In this document: piece after piece, positions 32,017 through 43,318 of the stretch
Layout: the number at the start of each line of letters is the position of its first letter
Position numbering within the stretch: position 1 is the stretch's first letter
Source: Ornithodoros turicata
Lineage: Eukaryota; Arthropoda; Arachnida; Ixodida; Argasidae
NCBI RefSeq assembly: GCF_037126465.1
Contig: NC_088202.1
Coordinates: 120,666,123 to 120,730,122, forward strand
Length of the DNA stretch: 64,000 bases
Reading direction: 5' to 3'
Notes under the pieces: generated by a model
Seen by the model: only the letters and a program-made list of their open reading frames with translations
What the model was told of the DNA's origin: nothing
The model's database searches: none
Program-made: the position numbers and the translations under genes

Positions 32017-33734
32017 ACGTAAGGTCCATTTCGCGTTCCATGCTTCGTTATGCACGTAAGACGTTATACATGTTATCGTTATACACGTGAAGCATTGCCT
32101 GGCTGGCGGGATAAAATTTTGTAGGCAACAGAATCATCGTTAGCCTTTATTCTGCCGAGAGAATCCTCGGGGGTTAAATACTTTTGTATCACTCACTTCA
32201 AATTCTACTGACACGTGTTCAAATTTCCAGTCAGTGCTTGTCCTTCCGCTTCTCACGCGGTACCTTCCTTCGGAGTGACGCGATTTTCAATCTTATCCTT
32301 GGTATGGGGCACATTTGTAGTTCCCTTATAAATGGTACCCGCAGTGGACAAGACACCTGTACTGGTGCTCACATCGTTCTCATCCAGCTACTCGTCTGCC
32401 TCATGTCGCAGCATGCTGCTCGGGGCAAGCGGAAGTCTTGCGCCTTGGGCAGACTTCAGGGGATTCAGGCGTTTGAAAATCGATAATAAATTTCGAACTT
32501 GTATTTCCTCCAATATTTCGGAGGAAATAACAAAAGATTCACGCACTACATGTTCCCCTGCATTACGTTTCTGTCTCCACAACAAAAACAACAAAAATGA
32601 GGCCTGAAAAGGACTAAATTGTGTTTTCAATTCACGTCTCCCTCCCCTTAATACGACTATAAACAAGCGCTGACAAGGACAAGCACGCGTGGCGGAGGGC
32701 ACTTTCCGCGGACAGTTATTTGATCCGACATGCAGGGAAAAACGCAGAAAGCTGCAAACGCAAACAGCTTCAAAAAATGGCGATTACGAAAACAGGGAGT
32801 CGTGATTTTCACAGCTTTCTTTCTTTTTCTCCTGCTGCATAAACACGAGCATCCTCCAACGCGAAAACAGTTCCGATTTTACCCAACAAACTTCCCTCGT
32901 CTTTCCAGTGTTTATCTCTTTGTCTGGCGTTTTGTTGCATGTTTTTCCTGGCACCTACTTTGCGAGGTACTGGATGCAGGATTTATATAGCTTTTATACT
33001 ACACGTTCCGCGCACTCCAATTTTTATTAAATTGTATTAAGTTCAGCGACGGCCCTTTTCAGGCTCTGTGGCCCCCCTTCTGCAGTAAAGTGAAGGAATT
33101 GTTGAGGAAGGACAAAATGCAAACAACGCTAAGCAAACAATGGAGTCCATTCGAAAGCTTTGTCCGTCGGCTGCATGGAAATAGGAAGGTTTCAGAATAC
33201 AAGCCCGAAAGTGACAGTTTTATTAACGCTGTTTTTCAAACGCCAAAGTAAATACGGAATGCAGCAATAGCAGCATGGACTTTAAAGATATGGGATTTTC
33301 AATAAACTGTCCTTGCTGGGAGCCTGACTTGGTTCTTTTAACTAAGGTGCAAAGGCGGGATGGTCGGTACCGTAATGTCCATTGATATCGACATTGGGGG
33401 GAGGGGGGAGCACCGAGATTCCTGGGGAAGCTATGTATATGGAAACATGTCTGTGGGTATGTGAATTGGTAGCTGAGCTGGGGGTATTGAGCAATCTCAG
33501 AAATTTCAAGGGAGGTGTTGCAAAAAACCAAAGGAGGTGTTCAGTAGGGAAATCCTTGGATTGGTAGATGTCATGCGAATACAAACTGAAGGGACATAAC
33601 GCGTACTGAACTAATGAGTATCGCCGTTCTAAACACAAAGCTAAGGAAACGATGTCACATGCTTTCCTGTTATGCTTATAGCTTTCGTGCAAAATATTTA
33701 AATGAAATTCCCAGCCAATTATTTATAGTTCGTC
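32017..33734. other. No gene recognised
   Basis: Only short overlapping frames are visible on both strands. No repeat family was recognised. Confidence 0.4.
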
Positions 33735-34012
33735 GGTTGTAGCTCCACGGTCGTGCTGAAGACTGGGAGATGGTGTGTTCGAGTCCTATCGCCCGCTGTA
33801 CTGTCTCACATTTTCCCTGGGTTCTTCGACAGACCATCCGTACGGATGTCGGCGCAGTTCCCTCAGAAGTCGACCCAGGACGCATACTAACTCCCCATCT
33901 CTCTCCTATTCCTCCCTGTTTCCTGTTGTCCTCTCTCCATCTGTCCACATCTACACGCTGCTCATAGCCACAGTTGCTTCACGGCGCTAACAGGGAAGAA
34001 GAAAAAAAATCA
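33735..34012 (+). repeat. tRNA-derived SINE, copy 2
   Basis: This is the same family as 1165-1425. It has a B-box-like tgttcgagtcc near 33776-33786, the gtcggcgcagttcc block, a tct/cct-rich pyrimidine stretch, the cagttgcttcacggcg block and an A-rich end (gaagaaaaaaaa). Confidence 0.8.
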
Positions 34013-35506
34013 TGAAATTTTGTAACCTGCGGTTCCGCTTCCGTGGCATCACTGCATAACAGCTTCCGGTTCTTGCCCAGCCAAGCAATTAAGTTATTCG
34101 CGCCGAGCGTACTACGCATATTATTCGCGTGCTACGTATTGCCGTATCTCCAAACGGTCTTCAGTCAACCCTCCCTGGGCCGCACACCCTCATGAGGTCC
34201 GCCAAAGCACAGTAGCTCACGCCACGAAATCTGAACGTGTCGTTCGCTTTGACGTACAAGTTTCTTCGACTGTGTGACTGACACTTGAGAAATTTCTCGC
34301 AACGTTTTTTGCGGCTACGAGTTGGTGTAAGGTTGTATTAATTAAATTAGTGTAATTTGACCTAAATAACTAGTCAGTTTAGTAATTAACAATCAAATTG
34401 ACTTCAAAGTGACAAAAGTAAACTCTACTACCAAAGCACCCCCTAATTCTTTTCTTGTTTATCTCAAAACATACGATGTTCCGATGGATGAAATTTTGCA
34501 TTCGGCTTGCGTACGTACGTTGCAGTCGTCTGAAACTGCAATCTCTATACAGTTGACACCTCCAGAATTTCGTGTGGCTATGATTTAAACGTTTAGGACG
34601 AAGGTCGGTGAAGAACGCAAAACGCATCTTCGAACAATTTGGGGAAGCAGTCATCTATCCGGCGCCCACACGGGCTCCTGCTTGAACGCTCAATACTTGT
34701 TTGTTGGTGTACTACAGGACGGATATTGGCAAACACTCGTGAGTGTTCTTGCAATAGCTAGTTTACAAGTCAAAATTTCTGGTTTTTATCGTGTGCGCAT
34801 AGCAAGCAGCACCCTCTCGTCACAGAAAAAAAAAGAAAAGAAAAAATGTGCCAAGCACATGAAATGCATAGCGCAAAATATCACAATGCGTATATTACCA
34901 GACGCTATTATCGGGCTACCGGTCGAAGAAAAAGAAAATAACGAAAGACTTCTTTTCAGTAATGACGAGCCACTTTGAAGTCCCAGTTTGTACCCTGAGT
35001 ATGAAAGGCTTTTCACGGCGCACGTTGGATGGTTTCTCGGTGCTTTTCACCCTTTGCGAACCTTTAGAAAAATTAACTTGATGCGTATCTTTGGAGCAGT
35101 ATAAAAAGGACCGTTTAAGAACTAAGTGTCTGCCAGTGACAGGGACAAGTGCTAGTGATTAACGAGATCTGATCCACCCCCTACCGCACGGTGCGTGTCC
35201 TACTTTCCCTGTGCGTCTTTCACTCACCACAGTGTAATTGATAATTGAATCGCGTGCCGCTCGCAGCCAAAACCACACAGCTCGCTCCGCGTCCCTAATC
35301 GTTTACAGTCAGTTCCCGTTCTTCTGTTTTAGGTAAGATAAATTGAATTGCGAGTTTCGGGGGGCTCACGCCAAAAGGGCCACGTCCAGGGTCGTCGAAA
35401 GCCCCTCGCGGCAGAGGAAGAGCTGAATTTCGAAGGAGTTTTGCTCATTGGTAAGAACATTCTGTTTACAGAAAAAAAAAGATAAATAAAGGAGGAAAAT
35501 AGACAA
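34013..35506. other. No gene; possible TATA element
   Basis: The sequence gtataaaaagg at 35099-35109 is a good TATA match with an arthropod-type Inr-like cagtg about 40 bases downstream. No convincing transcript follows, although a gttttag|gtaag sequence near 35327-35337 looks like abutted splice signals. I treat it as unproven. Confidence 0.3.
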
Positions 35507-36003
35507 ACAAAACATAGTGTGGTTAAGGAAATTGCCTCAGGACGCGAGCCGCCGATATTTCGAACAGAGACTGTTCTTCTAACAATCTCTTTTCGAAATA
35601 TCCGCGGCTCTCGTCCCTTAACGTGTCCCGACCGGTTCGCTGCATTTTCTACCTTCCTACGTAAAACAAAGGGAGGTTAAGAAAAGAGCCTGAGGACGAC
35701 AGCCGCGATATTTTGGACAAAGACTGTTAGAAGAAGAGTGTTTGTTCGAAATATCGGAGCTCTCGTCCTGAGGCACTTCCCTTTTAACGTGCACCGACCG
35801 GTGTGCTGGATTTTCTACCTTTCTACGTAAAACACAGTCAGGTTAAGGCAAGTGCCTCAGGACCACAGCCGCCAATATTTCGAACAAAGACTGTTAGAAG
35901 AACAGTTTCTGTTCAAATTGTCGACGGCTGTCGTCCTGAGGCACTTCCGTTAACATGTCCCTACCGGTTCGCTGGATTTTGTACCTTTCTACGTAAAACA
36001 TAG
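35507..36003. repeat. ~166-bp tandem repeat, three units, each self-complementary
   Basis: Units start near 35507, 35661 and 35827 and share gtaaaacaNag, aggttaag, the gaccggttcgctg-type block and ctacctt. Inside every unit the block cgatatttcgaaca is followed after about 30 bases by its complement (gttcgaaatatcg). The flanking cctcaggac block is mirrored by gtcctgagg, so each unit can fold into a long hairpin. Confidence 0.88.
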
Positions 36004-36181
36004 TAAGGTGGCACGGGCTACGCATACAGCAGAATTGCATGCAATGTGTTAAACAGTTTCACCTTAGCGCATTCAGCTAATCAGGCAATGGCCAGCCTTT
36101 CTCTATGTTTGAGATGCATTTCTTATCAGAGGGGTAGTGATAATACGAGTGACTATGTTCATGCCAAGTAACAAATTTTTC

Positions 36182-36798
36182 TAGAGATGGGACGAATCCA
36201 GAATTTTGCGAATCCGAATCCGAATCCAAAGAAGGTAACGCGAATCCACGAATCTTACGAATCTCGAATATTTCGAATCCTTTCTTTAAAAAGAGTTCAA
36301 AAAGCCAAGAAATAAAAAAATCTTCTACTGGAGAGTGTTTTGAAGCAGAATATGGTACATTTGTTTTATGAAAAAAAAATTAGATAATAGTTCGGTTTCG
36401 TTAGAAAGTATACCCATATAGTTCTTAATTTATTTAACATATTGTTCGTCGACTACAAGAAATACATAAATTCCCGAGTCTGAATTATTTCCATAAAGCT
36501 AAAGCAACAATCAAAAGCAAGACCATATTACTTTTAAACTTGTAATGTAACAGTTCCAGCCCGAACACTTTCAGTCCAGAGCAATGTTAACAAAGAAACA
36601 ACAAAACACCCGTCGGTCAATGAGGCTTTCAGCGGACTCCGGAGGCGCTAATTTGAAAAAGAAACGAGCAAACATGGTCGGTGGATTCGAAAGATTCGAT
36701 TCGCCGTTGTGGGCACTGGGATTCGGATTCCCGAATCTCGAATCCCTGTCTGGGATTCGTGGATTCGAGGATTCGCGAATTCGGTTGGCACATCCCTA
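36182..36798. mobile_element. 617-bp hAT MITE with 8-bp duplication
   Basis: It starts TAGAGATGGGACGAATCC and ends ...GGCACATCCCTA (complement TAGGGATGTGCC), related hAT-type termini. The octamer AATTTTTC flanks both sides exactly (36174-36181 and 36799-36806). Both subterminal regions are arrays of gaatcc or ggattcg. The centre is AT-rich and non-coding. Confidence 0.88.
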
Positions 36799-36929
36799 AA
36801 TTTTTCTCACATAAAACATCGCTCATACTGGTGAACATGTAAATCGAAAAAAGATCTGCCTTACAAGAAGGAACACTAGACATCCTCGCCTATTATCTAC
36901 GCATGAAACAGCATAAGGAGCATAAGGAG

Positions 36930-36977
36930 GGTAGTACCCCCCCCCCCCCCTTGTCCCCAACTTCCGACGCCCCTGGC
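36930..36977 (-). repeat. Poly-C and MITE-end-like scrap
   Basis: A run of 14 C is followed by cttccgacgcccctgg. In complement this starts CCAGGGGCGTCGG, resembling the ends of short hAT-like elements such as 14856-14997. Confidence 0.35.
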
Positions 36978-37024
36978 CACGTCCGGTAGGTTGTTACTAT
37001 ACGATGCTACAGAAATGCACCGTT

Positions 37025-37228
37025 CAGTGCTGGGCACAAGTTTACGGAACACGCTCCGGCGCATCCCTTCCCCAGAGTAACACGCTAGCAGCGAGTGGGA
37101 TCGTACGGACTTGCAAACAGGTGACCGGCTTACCCAGGCACAGGTGTGTCAGTCCCATTTGCTCATAGCGTGTCACTCTGTGGAAAGAATGCGCCGGAGA
37201 GTGTTCTGTAATGTTTAGTCCAGCATTG
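37025..37228. mobile_element. 204-bp inverted-repeat MITE
   Basis: The left end CAGTGCTGGGCAC with ggaacacgctccggcgcat is mirrored by the right end (gcgccggagagtgttctgta ... ccagcattg). The arms are about 75 bp with several mismatches. No target duplication was found. Confidence 0.6.
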
Positions 37229-38052
37229 TACGACCGGATAACTAAAGGTTGACGATGACGCTATGTAAGGAGGTCAGCTGTCTGCGCAGCTCCTCAGTTT
37301 CCCTCTCTCCCCTATTGCCTATTTGGTTGGAACATTACTGGTTCCTGTACCAGATTCGGGAGTAATATCTCAAGGTTGAGGCGCACGTAGTTTCTTATGT
37401 GGACCCATCCATAAGGGGGTGGTGAATATCCCTTTATTGCTGCCCTGTGAGTAGACAGACACTTCGTCACGTGGTTTCACCAAACTTAACGCGCTCTACT
37501 GCGCAGAGACAGGCTGTCATAGCATATAATAGCCGCTGAATGAACAACTGGAATGTTGCTTGACGCTTCTCAAATAAGATTATTCTTTTGCAAGGACTTT
37601 ATAAATCAGTTTTCCTGTCTTCTTATGGGACGTGTACTCCAAACACGAAGAAGAAATGCTGTATAGCCCTCCTCCTGAAGGTAATAATGCTATACGCTCT
37701 TCGAACTAACTCAGCCATCACATCAGTACACCATGATGGTGTATGCCCACTTTTGGAGCTACAAATTTTACTTCCTTTCTTTTCGCAGCATTTTCGCAAA
37801 ATTGGATTGGGTATTCTAAAGGAACTTTTTGGATCTGTTCGACTATTACGGGACACATCCGATACACTCTTCTACATCTTGTACATTAGTGAAGAAAATG
37901 CTGTTAGAACAATAGTTCAGAAGGACATGTATGCGACATAAGTATTACTTATACTTACAAAGCAGCGTGGCACAACAACGATAGAAACCAGACCTGTAAA
38001 GAAAGGTTTTGACATAATTATTATGGTGAACTGCTACGCTCATACGAAGGCA
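37229..38052. other. No gene recognised
   Basis: An unsupported 117-codon frame occupies 37588-37941. Nothing else stands out. Confidence 0.4.
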
Positions 38053-38135
38053 ATGCCCTGGATATATTACAAAGAACACATTTATTGCAACCGTATCTTG
38101 CGCTCCGCACTCCAAAAATAAAAAAAATAAAAATA
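38053..38135 (-). repeat. LINE 3'-UTR fragment (family of 50335-51540)
   Basis: The block gatatattacaaagaac with the tttatt and ctccgca.tccaaaaa blocks matches 50353-50410, the 3' end of the minus-strand LINE there. This copy is truncated to under 100 bp. Confidence 0.7.
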
Positions 38136-38867
38136 AAAAAGCCAACAATCGCCCATAGAAATCATGAGGAGAGAGGCTAGAAGAAAAGCTGGGAGAGAGA
38201 GTGAAGGGGGAGAGCAAGGGAGTTGTACGGAGGAAAGACCCTCTCCCAAGTCCGGGGGCCGCCATGATCGATATTCTGGATTCGGCCGGATTCTGCCACA
38301 GCCTTTCCACGTGTGAAGACCAGGTGCGTTCGGCGCAATGGTATCCAATTCAATGCAAGTCGCTTCCGCTTCCGTTTTGCTCCGTGTGCCATGCCGTGTG
38401 CGAAGTGTGTTTGTTTTGTCTGGAATCACCTGTGCGCTTGGATTCCTTAGAGAACGAGTATCGTACGGTTTAAACCTTGTGCTGCGATATGAAACACCGG
38501 CGCATGGAACTCGTACGAGACACTGTTCGTAACGCGCTAGGCATACCGTATCGATCATGGCGGCACACGTGTTGGGATGCCCCCCTTCGATGGCTTCGTT
38601 TCTAGTTATTATGGGAGTTCTATGCAATCCCCATGCAAAACTTCCTTTTCTTCCGCTCTCCGAGCGCCACCGCTCCTGTGATTGTTTAGTTTCAACATAC
38701 CCCCCCCCTCCTCGCGTTCCCCAAAAAGGAGCTTTACTCATATCGTTCGACAGGTCTAAATGGTAAAATACTCTACTGGTCGTCGTTGTGTCGTCTCGTA
38801 CGGTGGCAACACGTTGCAAGCTTTGACGTTTTGGTCTCTTACATGAATTCATCTTTCTATTCTATAC
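38136..38867. other. No gene recognised
   Basis: A 256-codon minus frame (38082-38852) spans the stretch, but it includes the LINE scrap and shows no domain. The purine/pyrimidine composition suggests chance. Confidence 0.35.
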
Positions 38868-39373
38868 AACTTCTAAAGCTGCCGTGACTGGCCTTCCGGT
38901 TTGAGCTGCGTGTATTTCACGGCCTTCGATGCATGATTTGACGGAAGCTCCGCTAAGCACTCCTTGCGTCACAGTTTCCAGGAGTAGGCGAAGTTCTTTT
39001 GGCGACTGGTTCAGAGCTCGTGCAATGAACATCGAGTTGGTGTAACCTAGTGGGCAATAGAGTAAGGCGCGTACCAACGACAAAGTTCTATGGAGACAAA
39101 GGATTTTCCTGCTTGCTGACGTTGTAGAGGAACGTTTGTACAGGAAAGCTTCTACTTTAGTTATTACCGTGTGCATTTCGTCTTTGTCCAGAAGCCTCCT
39201 TCCCAACACCTTTCTTAGTGAAGTCTACACAGTCCTTACCAATCGTTCGTAAAACCCGCAACAGCGCCCGTTCTACAATGAACTTCCACGCAATCTTGTA
39301 ACTGGAGAAACGATTCTTTACTTCGGTATCCCCGAGTATGTGCCACAGTTCCTTCAATTCAGTTCTACTTCTC
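38868..39373 (-). pseudogene. BEL/Pao integrase, C-terminal segment
   Basis: This is the 3' end of the long decayed BEL element. The minus frame 39157-39357 reads LKELWHILGDTEV and WKFIVERA. These match the end of the integrase core just before the usual WWGGFYERLV region, which is garbled here. The next frame (38862-39209) has VLGRRLLDKDEMHTVITKVEA, the normal continuation. A frameshift near 39190 joins them. The last ~60 codons are too diverged to place. The rest of integrase lies at 41560-41968, across an inserted element. Confidence 0.8.
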
Positions 39374-39376
39374 TTA

Positions 39377-41556
39377 TACCCCTGTCACCCGGCAAACTGA
39401 ATGACATTCCCAGCGAATGACACTCGCACCGAATCTCATAATTCATCGCACCGTTTGCATTGCATCGAGCTACACGAAGAAACAGAATGTCATTCACAAA
39501 TGATACCACTGTCAATAATTAATACACCAGGGTTGAACCTACGAAGCATTATACGGTGCGTTAGTTAATTTTTATTTCTTTTTCTCAAAAATAGCGAAGC
39601 ATTATATCATTTTACACAGTCGTTGAGTTTTCGACGACGCTTAGTTGGCTAGGTATCACAAATAAAGACAATTAAGAAGCCTATCTGCACCACAGTTGGC
39701 AACATGGCAACTGGGAACGAGGGTAGTTCTCGAAAAAACAGTGTTAAGCATTCCTTCGTCCGTGTCATAAGTTATTAAATTCGTGATAAGATATTGGATT
39801 ACAACTTTTAATTCGTGTTTGATTTCTGCAAACGGTTTATCGTTGTTCCTTTTGCTACCTCTCAACTGCGAGGGTACGCAATCGGTGCGTGAGGGAAAAG
39901 CGAATGAGTTCCCCGAACTCATTCACTGGGCGAATGCCATTCGCATTTATTGCCATTTGGTTTCACCGTGTGACCCGGAATGAATGCCATTCGCATATAT
40001 TGCCATTTGGGTTCACCGTGTGACACGGAACCAATGCCATTCGCATATATTGCAATTTGGTTTCACCGTGTGACACGCACCGAATGTCATTCGCATATAT
40101 TGCCATTTGGTTTTACCGTGTAACACGGAACGAATGTCAGTCAGTGCGAATGTCATTCACATATATTGCCATTTCGTTTCACCGTGTGCCACGGAACGAA
40201 TGGAATTCGCATGTATTCCCATTTTGTTTCACCGTGTGACACGGAAAATGCCATTCGGATGTATTGCCATTTGGTTTCGCCGTGTGACACGGAACGAATG
40301 CCATTCACGAATTTGGTCTCACCGTGTGACACTGAACGAATGCCATTCGAATATATATTGCAATTTGGTTTCACCGTGTGAGACGGAACCAATGCCATTC
40401 GCATATATTGCAATTTGGTTTCACCGTGTGACACGCACCGAATGCCATTCGCATATATTGCCATTTGGTTTGACCGTGTAACACGGAACGAATGTCAGTC
40501 AGTGCGAATGTCATTCGCATATATTGCCATTTGGTTTCACCGTGTGACACGGAACGAATGCCATTCGCATGTATTCCCATTTGGTTTCACCGTGTGACAC
40601 GGAAAATGCCATTCAGATGTATTGCCATTTGGTTTCACCGTGTGACACGGAACGAATGCCATTCGCATGTATTCCCATTTGGTTTCACCGTGTGACACGG
40701 AAAATGCCATTCGGATGTATTGCCATTTGGTTTCGCCGTGTGACACGGAACGAATGCCATTGACGAATTTGGTCTCACCGTGTGACACTGAACGAATGCC
40801 ATTCGCATATATTGCAATTTGGTTTCACCGTGTGAGACGGAAGCAATGCCATTCGCATATATTGCAATTTGGTTTCACCGTGTGACACGCACCGAATGCC
40901 ATTCGCATATATTGCCATTTGGTTTGACCGTGTAACACGGAACGAATGTCAGTCAGTGCGAATGTCATTCGCATATATTGCCATTTGGTTTCACCGTGTG
41001 ACACGGAACGAATGCCATTCGCATGTATTGCCATTTGGTTTCACCGTGTGACACGGAACGAATGCCATTCGCATATATTGCCATTTGGTTTCACCGTGTG
41101 ACACGGAACGAATGCCATTCGCATATATTGCCATTTGGTTTCACCGTGTGACACGGAACGAATGTCATTCGCATATATCGCCATTTGGTTTCACCGTGTG
41201 ACACGGAACGAATGTCAGTCAGTGTGAATGTCATTCGTATATACTGCCATTTAGTTTCACCGTGTGACACGGAACGAATGCCATTCGCATGTGTTGCCAT
41301 TTGGTTTCACCGTGTGACACGGAACGAATGTCAGTCAGTGTGAATGTCATTCGTATATACTGCCATTTAGTTTCACCGTGTGACACGGAACGAATGCCAT
41401 TCGCATGTGTTGCCATTTGGTTTCACCGTGTGACACGGAACGAATGCCATTCGCATATATCGCCATTTGGTTTTACCGTATGACACGGAACGAATGTCAG
41501 TCAGTGCGAATGTCATTCGCTGGCAATGACATTCAATTTGCCGTGTCACAGGGGTA
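39377..41556. mobile_element. 2.18-kb minisatellite-filled element, TTA target site
   Basis: The ends are TACCCCTGTCACCCGGCAAA on the left and, in complement, TACCCCTGTGACACGGCAAA on the right. Each is followed by a tgaatg.catt..cagcgaatgaca block. TTA flanks both sides (39374-39376 and 41557-41559), as in PIF/Harbinger-type insertions. Ignoring the element and one TTA, the BEL integrase frame continues without a break, so the boundaries are firm. About 1.6 kb of the interior is a ~50-bp tandem repeat whose unit resembles the terminal region itself. No transposase is present. Confidence 0.9.
39940..41520. repeat. ~50-bp minisatellite, about 30 units
   Basis: The unit consists of catatattgccatttggttt, then caccgtgtgacacggaacg, then aatgccattcg. 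About 30 copies can be counted. Variants include units missing the middle (40297-40330, 40745-40780), inserts of gtcagtcagtgcgaatg, and longer blocks recurring about every 360-450 bp, which indicate higher-order amplification. Most units are hairpin-prone (ccgtgtgacacgg). Confidence 0.95.
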
Positions 41557-41559
41557 TTA

Positions 41560-41968
41560 ACTGTATGGAAATTGTCTGAATAGACGACACCGCACAGTGC
41601 TCTTCGGGAGGCGTATCTTCGCAAAGTCTTAAGAAGCTCTTTGTAGTTGGATCATTCGCCAATCCTAGATGTACCGCCCTCGTGAACGCACATATCAGCA
41701 CCACCACCACCACCGCACGTACAAACAGGACTGTGTTGCCCTTTTTAGTACTTCCGGCAGACTTCACCCTCAGAAGACCCACAAAATCAATCCCCACCAC
41801 TTCAAACGGTTGGCATTCCGATACTCGGTCCATCGGACCGAAGCGGGGCAGCCGTTTCGGTCGCAGCTCTAGTGTTCACCATTTTACCTATGATTTAGTC
41901 GGTGACGACATCCTTTACCACTTGAAGTGCCCCTACAATCCGAAATATCACGTAGTTGCATGAGTGCT
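41560..41968 (-). pseudogene. BEL/Pao integrase, core segment
   Basis: The minus frame 41546-41833 reads ECQPFEVVGIDFVGLL, then SAGSTKKGNT and AFTRAVHLGLANDPTTKSFL, the first half of a BEL/Pao integrase catalytic core with the first catalytic aspartate (GIDF). A GT-rich microsatellite-like insertion lies inside it (VVVVVL). The second acidic block appears as VVYSDNF in the 41373-41624 frame, showing a frameshift. Upstream, remnants of the zinc-binding region (NTRAATETAAP) run to about 41965, where the palindrome begins. Confidence 0.85.
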
Positions 41969-42046
41969 GGGTGTTGTTTCCAATGCAGCCCCCAATACAC
42001 GGATTATCTCCGATGAATAGAAGGATTAGCCATTGTGTAGGGTACA

Positions 42047-42190
42047 CCACTAGAGGGCGCTACGAGCGACGCCTCACCACTAGGGGCCGCTGCTGTCGCA
42101 TTCCGCGGATGACGTCATTGCTCCTTCGGGGAGCATGGTGAGAGATAGCGGGAGGCATTGGATGGCGATGCGAAATAGAGCGCCCCCTTG
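42047..42190. promoter_or_regulatory. CTCF-like motif cluster, left arm
   Basis: Three sites resemble the metazoan CTCF core: CCACTAGAGGGCGC (42047-42060), CCACTAGGGGCCGC (42077-42090) and, on the opposite strand, CAAGGGGGCGCTCT (42177-42190). The first is an essentially exact match to the common consensus. Binding is inference. Confidence 0.4.
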
Positions 42191-43318
42191 TGCAAGGCTG
42201 TGGTGGCGCTGCGGGCGACATGACAGACGCTCTCGGTGGCGGCTCTCCACGGCGGTGTCATGGTCTCGTGACCGCGATACGCGGCGTCGGCGGCAAAAGG
42301 GTTTTGGGTCCAGCGTTGTGTACGAGTCTTTGAGCGAGTTTATATTAATCTCACTCCGTTTATTGTTCAACTGATGGTTGTTGTTTGAGAGCTCAATTGC
42401 TATGCTGTGAGATTGGGGTGTACGGCACGCATACGGCATACGACAATATAAATAAATAAATATAAACAAAAGGACGTGCACGATAAATTACGCCACATTA
42501 TTATGGCTTCCCGTGTTGCTACACTTTGCATTATAAAGGCGCTTTCGCTAACCAGTCCGTTCACAAACAGCCGTGTGCATCCCTGGGTGTATTTATTAGA
42601 CTTGGATACTTTCCTTTTAATTGCCTAATAACGCTTTTGTGACTCGAGCGCGTATATTAGAAGGCTCCAGACTCGCGCAATATTATTTTGGTGATGGCGC
42701 ATATGTTCAGACAAGAGCGGAGGAAAGTTGTTCCCCCCCATTTGCTTTATGTATTTATTCACCTCAGTATGTCATTCTCACATACTAGTTTAAATTTAAT
42801 TAGCGATTAGTAATACTGCAGTATATGCAATTTAGCACACTACAGTGCTGTAAGATATATTGTACAAGCGCCTTGGCTGCAGAATCACTGGGTGGATATC
42901 TGTAAAATTTTAGTGCCTTCTTTTCTGTGGTGGTCACTGTCACTAGTAGGGATTCAGTTAAGTGTTGTGGCAATTCCAATGTAAACAGTCATCTGCTATA
43001 TTGGAAAGTGAGTGATTATGGTCAAACAAGTCAATTAACATGATACCTTCTACAATACCATCTGTGATTCCTAAATGTCAGTATACAACAAGTCAGTATA
43101 TGACAAGGTATGAAGAAATGTTAACGTAGTGCATGCTATTCAAAGCAAGTTCTTCCACCCCACCCCCCCATCTACAAACACCCAGAAAACAAAAACAAAA
43201 AAACTGGTCTTGGGTTTGCCTCTGGAAACATAATTTAACTACACAAATGCAGATATGTGCAGCCAAACACATTTGCCATAAGGAAAGCGTGAAGATTATT
43301 GCAGTTGCAACGGTCATG

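Noticed and set aside
35099..35109. Core promoter (TATA box)
   Set aside because: It is a good local match, but no downstream coding region or first exon could be supported. I mention it only in the spacer description.
38082..38852. 256-codon minus-strand protein
   Set aside because: The frame runs through a LINE 3'-UTR scrap and poly-A/T DNA and has no conserved motif.
39957..41483. Repetitive protein frames of about 60-124 codons encoded by the minisatellite
   Set aside because: They are by-products of the tandem repeat in several frames on both strands, with no start context or domain.
39940..41520. CRISPR-like array
   Set aside because: The repeats are contiguous ~50-bp units with no unique spacers. 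The DNA is eukaryotic and enclosed by transposon ends.
42080..42481. Gene in the palindrome arms (133-codon frame)
   Set aside because: It has no domain, and a 79-codon frame overlaps it on the other strand. Its exact duplication reflects arm identity, not selection.
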